Positions 1 to 13,231 of a stretch of DNA of 64,000 nucleotides are shown in pieces. Within the stretch, counting starts at the first letter, position 1; each line of letters starts with the position of its first letter. The translations under genes were made by a program, and so were the position numbers. The stretch is taken from assembly GCA_905182985.1 (NCBI GenBank), contig CAJJDN010000149.1, positions 110,347 through 174,346 on the forward strand, given 5' to 3'. Source of the DNA: Paramecium sonneborni (lineage: Eukaryota > Ciliophora > Oligohymenophorea > Peniculida > Parameciidae). The notes under the pieces are model-generated. The model ran no database searches. It saw nothing but the letters and a program-made list of their open reading frames with translations, and had not been told where the DNA came from.

Positions 1-3000
1 TGTTAGATTACATCTTAAAAAGTTAAGGATATTTTATTAGATGTTGGAAATAACGATAATTAATTTGCTTAAATTACTTAACGAGAAATTGATTTATTAA
101 CTAATATACTATTATTGAAGAATATCGATTTATTCTCAGCTCCATAAGCATTAACTAGTGATACTAAATAAAGTGTTTATACATTTGCTTCAATTTTGAA
201 TGTTAATAAATAGTTCTTTGAAGATTTCATAAATATAATCTTTTTAACTAATTCTGATAGAGTTATTTAGTCTATTTAAAGTTCATAACCTAAAATTGAT
301 TCAACAAAAGGTGAAGAGTTTATTTCAAAAGAAATTTAAAAAGATTATGAGAATTATCTTGAATTTATGTATTCTAAAATGGAAATGATATAAAAGAAGC
401 ATTAATTCATATACTCTAAAATGTAGACCTTATTTCCTATGATTAAATTACCTTTATCTTTAATTGAGAAATTGCTTTTCAATAAAGATAAAGGAATGGA
501 TGTGAATTCATTTTATTAATTAGCTTATTTAATTATTGAGAAAGATGAAAACGGAAAACTACCCAAAGGAACTCTAAGATAATTGAATAAATCAGTTTCA
601 TTTTTAACTTCAACATTAAATAGTTAAACAGCCAAAGGATTAAAATAAGCTCTAGATAAGAAAGATTTAAATGATGGTTAAGTATTATTAATTCAAATGT
701 TGAATGAGAATTCGAAGTAAAGATCTATTACATTGTTATTAAACTTTTTAATGTAAAATAGTAAGAGAAGTAAAAATGATGAAAAAAGACCTCTTCCTTA
801 AATATATCATGTATTTACATGTCTTTATCTCTATTTTACAGGTTAATGGAGTGATTTAACATTAACTATTGAAGAATAAGAAACTAAATAGACTCAAAAT
901 TAAAATATTTTATAATATTTATCAAAAAGATTAGATATAAAATAAGAGTTCTTTGAAGCAATGCATACATTCTTTTTGAATGATAATTAAAGATTCACTC
1001 AAACAATGGTTAAATTTATGAGAAGATAATAAGCATGTAAATTTGAGAAGGAAAATCCAGGTGTTAAAATACCATTATAATCTTTAGTTAAAATACCAGA
1101 TTAATTTGTATTAAATTTTATAAATTTAATAACAGGATAAGGTTATTAAACATCTTTCTTTTCTAAAGAACTTTCAATGGATTCTGGAGTAGTAGAAATG
1201 ATTAGTACATTGACAACAATTAAAAATGCTAAGACTTCTATTTTAAGAGTGCAAAACTATTAATATTTATCTTCATCATCTAAAAAATTGGGACCATTGT
1301 TAGATAAAGTAGGAGTAAAAGGAGATGAATTTGTATTAATTTTATAAATCATTTTCCAAGATTATGAGATTAATAATATTCAATCTTTAATAAATGGATT
1401 AAAATTGGAATAAAAATTAAAAGTATAGGGAGTTTAAAATTTATTATAATTAGATAAGATTATTTAAAATGAAGAAAAAGATTGGTTGAAGTAAACTTAA
1501 TCAATAAAAGATAATTAATTAATAAAAGATATGAAAGTGAATCCTGAGATAGCTGTAATAACAAAAGGTTTAGTTAGAGGTAAATATGCAGGATTAGAAG
1601 CATACATAAAGAAATTGCCACATTTTGATTATGCTTAATGTGATGGTCGATCTGAATACTTTGGATTATTATAAGGATTAATAGGATGTATTAGTGGACC
1701 AATTCCAGAATAATTTAATATTAAGGGATTCTTAGCTAATCTATATAAATTATTAGAAGATCCTAAGACTAAAGATATTCCAACTGAATTGACATCATAA
1801 AATAATTCAGTTGAATATGCTATATATAAATTAGTTTAAATTATTTAGATTGATCCTATTGTTTTAATGCTTACTTAAGGAATGATTCCTGCTTGGAAAT
1901 TGATTCAAGAAACATATATTAATGAAGAAAAAAAATGGATCAATCCAATTTTAGTACTATCAACTTTTTTGACATTTTAAGCTATTCCAACATTATTAAA
2001 AGAAATATTTGGAGAAGTTGAATGGTTTAGATAAATGGATGAACTTTATGATAGCATTTTTGATGTTGTTAATAATTTAAATGAATAATATAAAAATAGT
2101 AAACCACCTCAACCAAGTTTATTAGAATTTGATAGCTTTTATAGATATCCAGATTGGTTAGAAGAATAAGAAAATTGTATTGAAGATTTAAAAAAGAAAT
2201 TATTTTATGATACAATTGATTCTTTAGAAGAATTATAGGATATGGTTGATATATGTAATTTCAATCCATAAGTTATGCAATTCTTAAATATTGGCAAAAA
2301 TGATGTAAAAAATGCTTAATTAGATGTATTAGCTGATTCTGTAGAAATGTATGGAAATTTGATTAGTAATGATGATTTATTAGGAATTGCTAATATTATT
2401 AGAAATACACCTTCGACAGATCCATAATTTAATAGAATTTCATATGATCAAGCTGTAGAAATGTTAAAAGATGATCCAGAAGAATAATCAGGTTTAAAAA
2501 GCTTATATCCTTTAATCATGTACCAATAAATGATTAAAGTTTATTAAGAAACTTGTTAATTATTTATTGATCCTAGAAGAAATATGGAATAAAAACTCTT
2601 GAGTGATTAATGGATAATGAAAGATATTGAATGTTAATAAACTCCTATTTTTACAATGGGAATAGCATCTACTTTGGCTAGTCTTAGAAAAACTTTTTGG
2701 AATCCACTTGAAAATCAATAACCTAGAGATGAAGAACATTATAAAATTACTACACAATAAATTGATTTCATTTTGACTTCTATTGAAAGAATGTATTATT
2801 TCAAGAATTTTACAGATTATTTCTCAAAAACAAAAGCTACAATTTTAATTGGATTATCTTGTGGATTTGCAATATCTGCTGAACATATCATTTCAGCTAA
2901 TTGCACAGCTGATTTAGTGACCTATTAAAGAGCATTATAACATAAAGCATTATAAGCAAATTAATAGAAGAAAGTCTTAACCAAATTTGCATTTTTAAGA

Positions 3001-6000
3001 GAAGTAATAGAAAATAGATTTGAAAAATATAGTGATATGAAATCCAGATATTTTAAATCCTATTAATTTACTAAAATACTTAAGTATGGCTTAGATATTA
3101 TTTCAGAGCCTGAAAATTATCTTAAATTTTCAATTTAAAATATTGAAGCTAATCCTGATTAAGGAATAAATTGGGATGATTATTTCTTTGATATTGGATT
3201 TTTATCAGGTGGATCTTAAATTATTAAATGGATTAGAACAGAAGGAGTCTAAGCAAAAATCAATCCATAAACTAGATTAATTATTTTGAAAGAGAAACTT
3301 AAATAATTAATGTAAAAGGATATTAGTGATTAACATGCAAACATGAAGAAAATATGGCTTGAATAATAAAGAATATCAGTTGAACCTAAATAGATATCTT
3401 CAAAAGAGCCTACTATTGATGAAGCAGTATTCGAAATATATGATGTAAGAACTGGTAAAAAATGGTAAAGTGTTTTAAATTCATAAGAATTATGGTCATA
3501 ATCATGTTATGTATATAATGATAATTTAAGATTATTAATTGATATTTGGAAAGGTAATTATTAATCTATTATTGAACCTGATACATATTTTACTGATGAA
3601 GAACCTGCAGCTGCTATGGCATACTTTGGATTAGCAGCTTTATCTGGATCATTTTATAAAGTTAAAAATGGATGGAAATAAAATACTCCTTAATAATTAT
3701 CTGCCTATTTAAATGCATGTTGTTGGAATACTATATCAAATAAGAAAAATTTATAAGAAATTTTATCTGTATTCTTGAAATCATTTGAAGGATTTACGGT
3801 TTTAGCTTAATCATTATAATAAAATGTTTAATTAGTTAATAGTTTTGTTAATTTATCTATGTAATTAAATGATAATGATATTTAATAATCAGAAGATTAA
3901 TTAACATTAATTAAATCGATGAATCTATCTTAAAATGATACAGAAGTTTTGAATTAACTAATTGATGCTTATTTAGGAAAAATGGAAGTCTATTATTAAT
4001 TAGCAGATTATTCTTCTGTTATTAATCCAAGTGCTATAACTAAATTTAAGCCTGTTTAAATGAATAATCTTATCAAAAAAAAGAGAGGAGAAATGTAACA
4101 ATAAAATAAATAAGATTAATAATAAAATGATTAAAAGAAGTAAGAGGAAATTAAACCAGAAGAAAATAAATAAGATCCTGTTGTATAATAAGAAGATGCA
4201 TAAAATTAAGCACCTCCTTAACCAGAATTATAGAATGTACAATCAAAAGAGTAAAAATAAAATCCTAAAAAAGGATCTGAAAAGAAAGGAAAATCAAAAT
4301 TATAATCATCTTTTGGTAGTTCAGGGGATAGATACTTTTCAATTAAAACAATATTATTAAAACTTTTATATGGATTTGATTACTCATAATTACATTAAAT
4401 TGAAAAAATAGATACTATTAGATTTGATTTTAGTCAATATTCAGCTCTATCTTCTGATCCAAAAAAAACAGAAGAATGCTTTATATTATTACTTTGGTAA
4501 TTAGCCTAAGCAATAACTAAAGAAACATTACCAAATGATTTAAGATTACCTATTTTAAGTGATTTTGAAATTAGTTAATAGAATGATTTAGCAAGAGAAT
4601 ATCATACTAATCTTACTACAATTAGATTAATAACTCAATTTATAGTTTAAATTGTTAAAGATGATTATTCATTCTTTTTCTAAAAAGATGATGATATCTC
4701 TGGAGTTTTATAAAAATTGGCACTAACTAAAGATAAACCTAATTAAGAGTTACAATTTTTAAGAGCTATGATAGGATTGAAATCAAATAAAATGCTATTT
4801 ATTTAAAATAAAAGAGCTCTTCAAAAAAATAAAAGAAAAAATGATAATTCAAATGAAGATGATGAATTATAACTTGACATATAAGAGTAAGTTAAAAATT
4901 TAGTTGATTCAAAAATAATTAATATTAAATTAGAAAATAAAACAGATGATGACAATAACGATCTTTCTAAAAATATTGCTTTATTATTTTTAGCAATATC
5001 AAGTGGAAACATTGAAAAAATGTATTCAGCAATTTTACCACATGATTCAATGAGTGCTGGATTCATTTTAACAATGTTTATGTGGAAAAACATTTCTATA
5101 ATAATTGGTAATGAAGAGTTTATCAAAAAAGATAATGCTATAAAAGTAATTCCACCTATATAATTGTTACCTTTATTGATTTATTCTTAAATTAATGAAT
5201 AATAAGATAAAAAAAATGGAACACTTAGAAATAGTCAAAGATCAAGAGTTATTAATTCTTTCTAATAGATCCTTAAAGTGATTAAAGATGAAGGTATAGA
5301 TTAAGAATTCTATAATAAAATTGAAAAGAAATCTTAAAATAAATAGCACCAAACATTTTCTTGGAGTTTATGGCTTTTAAGAATGCCTGAATTCCTTTAA
5401 GCATAAAGAGCAATTTAAATGTAAATTAAGTTTTCTGCCTTGAATGAATGTGATTTCTTATTTAAAATTTTGACAGGTTCATTCTTTGTTGAAAAGATAG
5501 AATAAGTTAAATTTATTGGACCTGTTTTTAATTTGTATAAGGTTTGTAATTAAATCATTAATTATCCTGAAACTTTAAAAATATAGAATATCGATTTCAA
5601 AAAGATTATTCCAAATACAATTACTACAATAAGTGATTATGTACCTGATGTCATAAGAACATATTTAGGAGTTTTCGATAAATTTGTTTAATTGTTTGTG
5701 TTCATCTAAATACCTGAAAGATCATTAAAAACATTAAAAGATTCTTCAGATAAATTAGAATAATAATAAAATTAAGCATCATAAGTTCAATCTTAAAAAG
5801 ATGAAGATGAAGATAATAATAATGAAAACAATTATAATGATAATGAAGAATAGGATGATGATGATGAAGAAAATGAAAAAAAAAAATAGGCTATTGAAGC
5901 TCCAGTTGATGGATTAGCTTAAATTACTGAAACAATTAATGAATTTATTTTGGATGTGTTAGGATAAACTGTCAATTCTCTTTGGTTAAGTTTTAAGGAG

Positions 6001-7670
6001 GAAAACAGGTAGTCATTGAGTGAAGAAATAGATAAACTAAACAGAGAAATTAATGAAAAGAAAGTTAACCAAATAAAATAGGATTAAAATAAAAGATTAA
6101 GTAATTAAATGCCTATGTTAACACAACCATAGATTATGCAATCATAATTGTAATAATAAATACCAATGTAATAACAAATACCAATGTAATAACAAATACC
6201 TATGTAATAACAAATACCTATGTAATAATAAATACCTATGTAACAATAAATGCCTATGTAATAATAAATACCAATGCAATAATAAATGCCTATGTAATAA
6301 TAAATGCCTATGTAATAAATATAAATGCCGTAGATGGGTAATTAACAATAACTCATGTAAGCAATGGCTGTAGCTTCCTAAGGATATAACTTTTAAGAGA
6401 AGGATAAGAAATTAAAAGAATTACAAGTTTAATTGGCTAAGATAGATGAACAATCAACTCAAGTAAAACGATTGATATCTGGAATTATTTTATTATTGAC
6501 TGGATATAATATTGATGATATGAAAGCTTAAAATGATAGTGACAAGAAACTCTAGGTTATGTGTTTCATTATAGATTCAGTTCTCTTTAAGAATTTAAAC
6601 CTATTATAATATGTGAATACTGTAATTATAAGGGAACTATTTTAAGAAATTTAGAATATTAACAATTGTCCATTAAAATCTATTACGAATTAAGACTTTT
6701 TATTCTAAATTGAATCTTTATTATATACTTTAACAGGTTAAGATCCTAGCAATGAAGTTAAAGATAAGAAATAAAAAGGTGGAAGTGTTTAATCAAAAGA
6801 TAAATAAGCATCAAAATCTGATTAATGGACTATAGCATTACCAAAGAGAGCTAAAATAATAGAATTACCTATGGGAATTATTAAATGTATTTTTGGTTTG
6901 GCTAGTTATAATTTTGAATATGTACCAAAATTATTAAAAGAATTATCTGTTAGTGATAGTGCAATTAAGATAATTGAATAAATTATTAAATAAGTTTAGG
7001 AAATGGGTGTATTTGGAGGTAAATAATTAAGCATTGGTGGATCTTAATAAGATTCTAAAAAAGCTAAAGAAATACAAGAATTAATGAAAAAGATTTAAGA
7101 AGGAACAGCCACTAATTAAGATATGTTTAAAGCTATTGATGGTATATATTTTATATTTATTATTTTAGAGGATGGAACAAAGAGTATCAGTAAGACAGAA
7201 TATGGAACATTAGCAAAGAGATTAGGAATGAATCTTTCTGAACATAGAATTAATGAAATCTTTGCAAATATTAAGAAAGGTTCTTCTTAAGGCAATTAAG
7301 ATTCTTTAAATGAAAAAGAATTCGATTTAGCAATGAAATATCTTTAATAAAAAAACACTGATATGGCTTTAGATTTTCTAGGAATTTCTCCAGGTTTATT
7401 AACTATGCTCTTAATTTAGGGAGCAATAATTCTTTTACTAATATTTATATTTATTTTCTTAGGAATATAAGCCTTTGCTTTAGGTGGTACTTTTGGTGCA
7501 GTTGTCAATAGTATCTTGCCTATGGGTAATAATTAATTATTTATTCTTTAGCTGCTGGAGGAGGAGCAGGAAGTAAGGCAGAGAAAGTTAGTGAAAAGAA
7601 AGGAGATGATGATTAAATTGGAGATTCAGTTGATAAAACCTAAAAGATCATCTAATCAGATACAATTTGA
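1..7670 (+). CDS. giant EF-hand protein with one C-terminal membrane segment (5' truncated)
   Basis: Open in frame 1 from the window edge to TGA 7668-7670, about 2,538 residues with no start in view, so the N-terminus lies upstream. Two introns near the end, 7142-7168 (27 nt) and 7526-7551 (26 nt), keep the frame. The protein is mostly helical and Gln-rich with acidic/basic low-complexity stretches (about 4080-4300, 5760-5890) and nine hexapeptide repeats [I/M]PMQQQ (6160-6321). Splicing the first intron creates an EF-hand loop, DEDGTKSISKTE, in which Asp, Asp, Ser and Glu occupy calcium-binding positions. A hydrophobic segment of about 25 residues follows (SPGLLTMLLIQGAIILLLIF). The EF-hand just before a membrane segment recalls calcium-release channels, but I see no channel pore or RIH/MIR homology, so I name no family. 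Function unknown; possibly a calcium-responsive membrane scaffold. Confidence 0.8.
6160..6321 (+). repeat. 18-bp coding tandem repeat, [I/M]PMQQQ x9
   Basis: Nine near-identical 18-bp units (ATA CCA/CCT ATG TAA TAA CAA type) inside the giant EF-hand gene, encoding IPMQQQ or MPMQQQ. Gln is written as TAA or CAA and Pro as CCA or CCT between units, so the repeat is kept at protein level while synonymous sites drift. Probably a flexible linker; length may vary between strains. Confidence 0.9.
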
Positions 7671-7852
7671 TTATTTATACATATAGAATATCATATTTTT
7701 AATTTAAATTAGTTCTTCTTTCAAAAACTAATTAAGTAAGCTTTCAGATTTTATTCTTAAAATTCTTATTAGTATCTTTCACTTAGAAATACATAAATTA
7801 TATAGATTTTAATATTCAATATTTCTTAGTACATATAAGAGTCTACATTTAA

Positions 7853-8131
7853 TCAATATTTCTTATTATTCTTTCTTCTAGAGAGAATACTTGATGTAGT
7901 TATTGATTTTAATTTTGGAACTGAAACTACTCTTTACAAAATAGAATCGTAAAAGTGATAACTAGTTTATTCAATTGCTAATTCTGATGTGTCAAAATCC
8001 ACAAAGTCTAATAAGTCATCTTCTTATGGCTTAATAATTGTTTTAACAGGAGAATTTTTGCATGTGTCTAAAGTAGATTCTCGACTCATTATCATAGATG
8101 ATTTAAAGTGCGTAGATTCTGAGCATCCCAT
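7853..8131 (-). CDS. small MGC-start protein, predicted N-myristoylated/palmitoylated
   Basis: 92 residues, no intron, ATG 8129-8131, TGA 7853-7855. It starts MGCSESTHFKSS: Gly2 with Ser5 fits the N-myristoyltransferase rule, and Cys3 is the usual partner palmitoylation site, so the protein probably sits on the cytosolic face of a membrane. After the anchor come a Ser/Thr-rich stretch, an acidic patch (PQEDDLLDFVDFD) and a basic tail (ILSRRKNNKKY). No catalytic domain. It is one of three small MG-start proteins in the window (see 12820-13065 and 28447-28854). A real gene is supported by codon use and the acylation signal; partner and role are unknown. Confidence 0.6.
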
Positions 8132-8429
8132 ATAAATTTAATAATTATTAATGTCATTATGATGATGCAGTATTTAATTATCGTAATAATATTAATTATA
8201 TTAAATTAATGACATTTTAATTAAAAATTAAAATCTATGATATTAATTTAAATCATCTCAACTTTATATAACTTAGAATATTTATTTAAATTTTTAGTAT
8301 TCAAAAAGAGTTAATACAAAGGAATTAAATTATTAATAAATTAGACTGATTTTTTTTAAGTTTCTTATGATCAAGTTTAAATAAAAATTTATTTATCATT
8401 CTATTGAGAACAATATATTAAAATAACAT

Positions 8430-11188
8430 TCAAATTAATTTCAATTAGTAACCGTATACATCATTCAGTAATTGTTAAGCAAAGGTAACACATTCTTGAT
8501 AATCTTTGTCATTAAATTAACTCAATTTTCGAATTAATTCAATAACAAAATTACTAGTGATAAATTCTTTAATTTTTTATTTCATATCAGGTATATTTTA
8601 GAAGAAATGAGAACAATCAAAAATGCAGCAAAGAGTTAATCGAACATATTCCTAGAATGATATTAATTAAATACAATAGTAGGTTTTAATTTTAAGTTAC
8701 ACATTTCTTAACAAAATATGATAAACCACTAAACAGTGTCTCCTAATTCATAAATTGGAGTTTTAGGATCGCAATAAGCATGTAACATACAGGTATAGAA
8801 TGCAGTCATAGTTTCTTTTAATCTTTCAGCATAATCTTAATCAACACTTATTTTGCTTTTGGTTAAATCAATACTAGCTGCAAAACCTAATCTAAGAATT
8901 TCTTTAAGATCTATCATGAAGGGAACTGATTTATCTTTTAAACCTAAAATGATATCTGCAATCGCATTGTAAACCTATATTTTTAATTCCCTATTAAAAC
9001 TAACATTCTAACAAAAATGATATAATTTTTAAATACCTTAATTAATCCAAAGAAATAATTTAATATATTCATATAAGGTACGAATTCTTCTTCCATAGCT
9101 CTAGCAATATCAGATAAACAGAAAAGTGCAGTTTTGAAACTTTCCATATCATCTGGTTCTGAAAGGGGTTTATTTAATTCTGATATAATTTAACTTGAAT
9201 ATTATGATAATTTCCTTTTAAAAGCGTAAGCAATCCCAGATAGAACATAAAAATAATCGTTCTTAACTCTAGGATCAACTTTTGATAGAGTTTTCATAAT
9301 GTCTTCAAATAGTTTTTCAGCAATTGTAGAATCATCTAATCTTACAACACATCCATGCATTGCACTCATTAATCCCATTTCAAGATGATACTTAATTTCA
9401 TTAGGTACTTAATTATTACTTTCTAAAAGTTAAATTTATTGATAAAATTGTAACAAATAATCATTACATAATTTAGTTTCAGTTACACTATAGATAATAT
9501 TTAAGATTGCCATGAATGCAGTATCAATAACTGAAATTTCTGAATTTTAGATATCTGGTCTAACTGATGTACTAGCCAAATGTTAAAGAATAGTAAATTT
9601 CTCTCTTGTATATACACTATATTAAAAATTAGTTAATCCTTCAGTTAAATAAACAAAAACCCAAACTAAATTTTGTACTATCGAAATTTTATTAGATAAC
9701 TAATCTAAAAGAGTTGAAAACATTTGAGTAGCTTAATCATGTTCATGAAAACACTAAGGATAATTTTCAGCAATTCTACTTAAAGTTTATGTAGTTGCTT
9801 TTTTAACTTTAAAGTTTTAATCAACAAGACAACCAAATAAACTAGTTAAAGCAGATTTAATTAAAAGTCCAATTTCTTCTGTTTAAACTTCAGCTAAAGC
9901 CCCAAAAGCCATCACACTTGCTTTTCTATATTCCCATTATTGATGTGTCATAGTATTTTAAATAAAATTTTTAATTGTATCATATGTATTAGAACCAGCA
10001 TATTCAATAATATATGCTAAACCTTTAGATGAAGAATTTGGAACAGATAATCCTTGATATTCATCATCTGTATCTGCATCATCTAATAATAGATTACGCA
10101 TAAATGGAATTATAAATCCTTCATAATTTTTCTTAAAAAATTAAATACAACAATTAGCTGAATTTATTTCAGGTGTTTATTGATTAGAATTTTCTGAAAT
10201 TATTTCTTTCATTTCAGCACAAATAGTATTCCAAATTTCAATTGCGGCAATTGTGATTTCTCCTTAATTTTCAAAAGCACTTTATGTAGTCTAATATAAA
10301 TCTTAAATGAATGCAGGTAAAAATGCAAATAACTATTTCACATAATCAATTAAACATTAAAGTGATTTATGTTTAATTTCTTATATTTTTGACATTGCAT
10401 TTTATAAAATTAAATTTTTAACATAAGTAAATATTTCCTTAAAATAGAATACTTTAAATTTACTTATTAAGCAAATAAATTATTCATAAAATAAAGGGAA
10501 TCTTATAAAGCCTTAATAGCCGTGGTTCTTATTTCAAGATTCTACTCATTTGTATCCATACCAACACAAATTCCCATTAAAATAACTTTTGCATCCTGCT
10601 CTGATATTCCCGAAGATTAATTATTTTTCTATATATATATATATAAATACAAATTACCAATGATTCACAAATATATCCCAAAGTCATAATAGCAGAAACC
10701 TTAACTAAAACGTTACTGTGTTTAGAATTAGTTGTTAATCTTGAAATAAGATCAGGCCATTCTTATCGTGGTAATTCAATAGCACAAATCTCACTTATAG
10801 TCTAGTTTATAAAAATTATTTATTTACATTGGCTGCTGATCTTCTAATTTCATTTTCAGGATCTATTAATTAATCCATGAACTTAATTTTTACTTCATTT
10901 TTAGTTTATTAAGAACAGGCTAACCACATGATTTGGTTTGTTGGATGCTTATATTTATTAAACATATAAACTTACAACTAATCCAACTAATCGTTTCACT
11001 AAAGTACTGCAAGCAATACGTAAACGATTCTAAATTGACCGATTTGCAAATGCAGATGTACAATACATCAGAAATTCATCTGTGTATTCATCTTTATACT
11101 TTAGAAGTACTTGTTCAGCTTATCCGCGCTAATTGTTGCTGTCAAAGAAGGCACATTACACTAAATCTAAAAATTGTTGTGGCTACAT
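8430..11188 (-). CDS. KPNB1: importin subunit beta-1 (karyopherin beta)
   Basis: About 865 residues, close to the 876 of the human protein. Importin beta carries importin alpha-cargo through the nuclear pore and releases it on binding RanGTP. It is a superhelix of HEAT repeats. The N-terminus (MQPQQFLDLVQCAFFDSNNQ) and the motif ISEICAIELPRQEWPDLI match the Ran-binding first repeats, and LLLDDADTDDEYQGL is the acidic loop region. Six introns keep the frame: 10948-10975, 10802-10827, 10629-10657, 10438-10463, 9008-9036 and 8652-8674. For the fifth, ending it at 9008 rather than 8975 gives NVSFNRELKIQVYNAIADII, which aligns with the family, and gives a normal 29-nt length. Total coding length is divisible by three. 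No missing domain seen. Confidence 0.9.
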
Positions 11189-12051
11189 TTTTTGTTTAAT
11201 TTTAAAATAAATAGTATATTTTTTAAATTAATTATGCTTTTAAACATATTTAAAATCAATTTATGCAACATTTTCAATTAAACATCAATATTATTCATTT
11301 TTATCAATGTTTATTGTTAGAAATATTTTTTTTAAATCACTATTTGTTACTAATAGTTTAAGATTTATTATATTGACTTTTATATAAATTTATCTAATTA
11401 AATATTAAAGTTTAAATTTTCCACCTGAGTTTTTAACTTGCATCTTTTATTTTTTATGTTTTCATTATTTCCTTTTCTTTTCTCCTTTAAAAATAATCTT
11501 TATTCTATATCAATAGACTTTATATCATGTTTTTATCATTTTTTTTTAAATTTAGCCTTTCTTAAAAGATCTTTGATAGTTATGGTTATTTCTAGGGCGA
11601 TACTTTTTATTTTGAACATCTTTCATTTTAATAGATCACAAATTTGTAATAAATGAATTAAAGAATAAATATAAATCAACAACCACAATTTAAAAACCAA
11701 CATTATCTTAAGAGAAATTTAATTAATTAAAGATTTTATAAAATATCTCTACATTTCTTAAACTTAAAATTTAATTCTTAATATAAATTATATATAAATC
11801 ATGAATAATTTACCAAATCAATTTATAAAGTATTTTTTTTATTAAGAAATAAATTAAATAAATATATTTATATTAAGAAAGTCATTTCTATTCTTATTGT
11901 ATTGCTAACAATTTTTGATTAGTAAATTGTTTGATTTATATATGTTTTAAACAAAATGTTCAAATATATTTTTTTTATAATTTATAGCGAATTAAAATAG
12001 TTCTAAAAGCGAAAAATAAATTATAAAATTTTCAACAAATTCATTGATTAA
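11189..12051. other. AT-rich stretch without a convincing gene
   Basis: About 860 bp between divergently transcribed genes. The only hint of coding is a short minus-strand frame 11525-11626 starting MKDVQNKKYRPRNNHNYQRS, whose continuation after a TGA is lysine-rich; it could be a first exon or a remnant. No tRNA-like cloverleaf, long repeat or clear motif was noticed. Confidence 0.4.
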
Positions 12052-12869
12052 ATGGATGGATTTCCTAAGTAAGTTATAACCATTATACAAAAGACTGATG
12101 CATCGTAATTAATGAGACATATCCAAAAATCTTAATTTAATTGGAGAAATATAAAGAAATTGGTTAAGTAATCAAAAACATGGGGTTTAGGGGGTTCAAT
12201 CAAAAGATTCTATGAAAAAATCTAAAAAATGTGTGATATAAACTTTTTTCAATAAAATATATCTATTTAACATCTGATTTGTTGTTTCCTAATTATAAAA
12301 TTTAACATAATATTCAATATTTTATTTTAATGTATTCTTATAGGTTTTAAATAAATTATAATAGTTTACAGATTAAAAGAGATCATATTTATCTGATATT
12401 CTAATAAAAATGTTACTTAATTATTCTGGGTATAATAGTTATTATATGAGATTAAAAATATGTCATTAGTATGATTTGAAAATATAATTTAAGATCCATC
12501 AATTTTAAATCATTACATTTCGATTGGTTGATGTGAAAAATAAAATTTTTGGTTTAAATGAATATATATATGAATAATAGCAGTAAAAATCATAGTTTGA
12601 ATATTTCAATTTTTAGAGCAGTGATTTTAATGAATATAAAACTTAAATAATAATTGATTCTAGAGCGTGAAAAGAGATTAGAGTGGAAATATATGATGCA
12701 AAGAATAGAATAGATGAAAAGAAAATTAAAAATTCGATCAAGTTAGAGAGGAGGATTTAATATTTTTTATGAGATGTTAAGTTTGGTTAGAAATGATTTT
12801 TTGTAATTGAATATAGTGTTCAATTTGCTATGGAGGATTTTTAAGGTGTAGCAGTTTTATTACGAGTGA
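12052..12869 (+). CDS. hypothetical protein, gene model uncertain
   Basis: ATG 12052 opens MDGFPKQVITIIQKTDASQL... through a basic helical region to about residue 60. To go on, the frame needs an intron of about 40 nt (12332-12371, long for this genome) and another of 34 nt (12583-12616). The last exon reads a plausible helical segment (LILEREKRLEWKYMMQRIEQ). The predicted TGA at 12867-12869 lies inside the opposite-strand gene 12820-13065, so the 3' end overlaps it by 50 bp. An alternative frame ends at a TGA near 12668. The first exon is the best-supported part. No family recognised; could also be a decaying gene. Confidence 0.35.
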
Positions 12870-13065
12870 GTTGTTGTTGTAAGGCATCTTTAACATCAGA
12901 TTGAAGTTTAACTTATTTTCTGATAGTTTTTGTTTATCTATATTCATCTAAAATTAAATGAGCTTTAAGTCGTAATTATTTTTCATGTTACTCTTTATTA
13001 AAAGTTGATTCCATCATCATAGTTTTCTGTTGGGTAACTTTTTCTGAAGTAATTGTGCATCCCAT
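12820..13065 (-). CDS. second small MGC-start protein, predicted acylated
   Basis: 81 residues, intronless, starting MGCTITSEKVTQQ. Gly2/Cys3 give a dual myristoyl/palmitoyl signal. The rest is a charged helix rich in Gln and Lys (KEQHEKQLRLKAHLILDEYR) that could form a short coiled coil, ending QKSSIAN. It lies just downstream of the exchanger gene on the same strand; the frame remains open upstream into that gene's 3' region, but the sequence there is AT-rich and not protein-like, so this ATG is preferred. Its 3' end overlaps the uncertain plus-strand gene. Only the N-terminal signal resembles the 92-residue protein at 7853-8131. Confidence 0.55.
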
Positions 13066-13231
13066 ATTTGTAAATTATTATATTAAAATAATGAATAGTA
13101 GATGTGGTATATAACAGAATTATGAAATAATAACATAAATTGAATGTTGCTAACTTACTAAAAGAAATAAACAAATGAATATTTGATAACACATATTTAG
13201 AAAGGGAATATTTATAAATTAATTAAATGTT

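Noticed and set aside
6142..6348. Minus-strand His/Leu repeat ORF
   Set aside because: Antisense shadow of the PMQQQ repeat.
8975..9036. A 62-nt intron in importin beta
   Set aside because: A 29-nt intron (9008-9036) also works, has normal size and retains residues that align with the family.
12998..13192. Short minus-strand frame overlapping the exchanger/MGC junction
   Set aside because: Low-complexity, AT-rich, in a different frame from both genes and without a good start.
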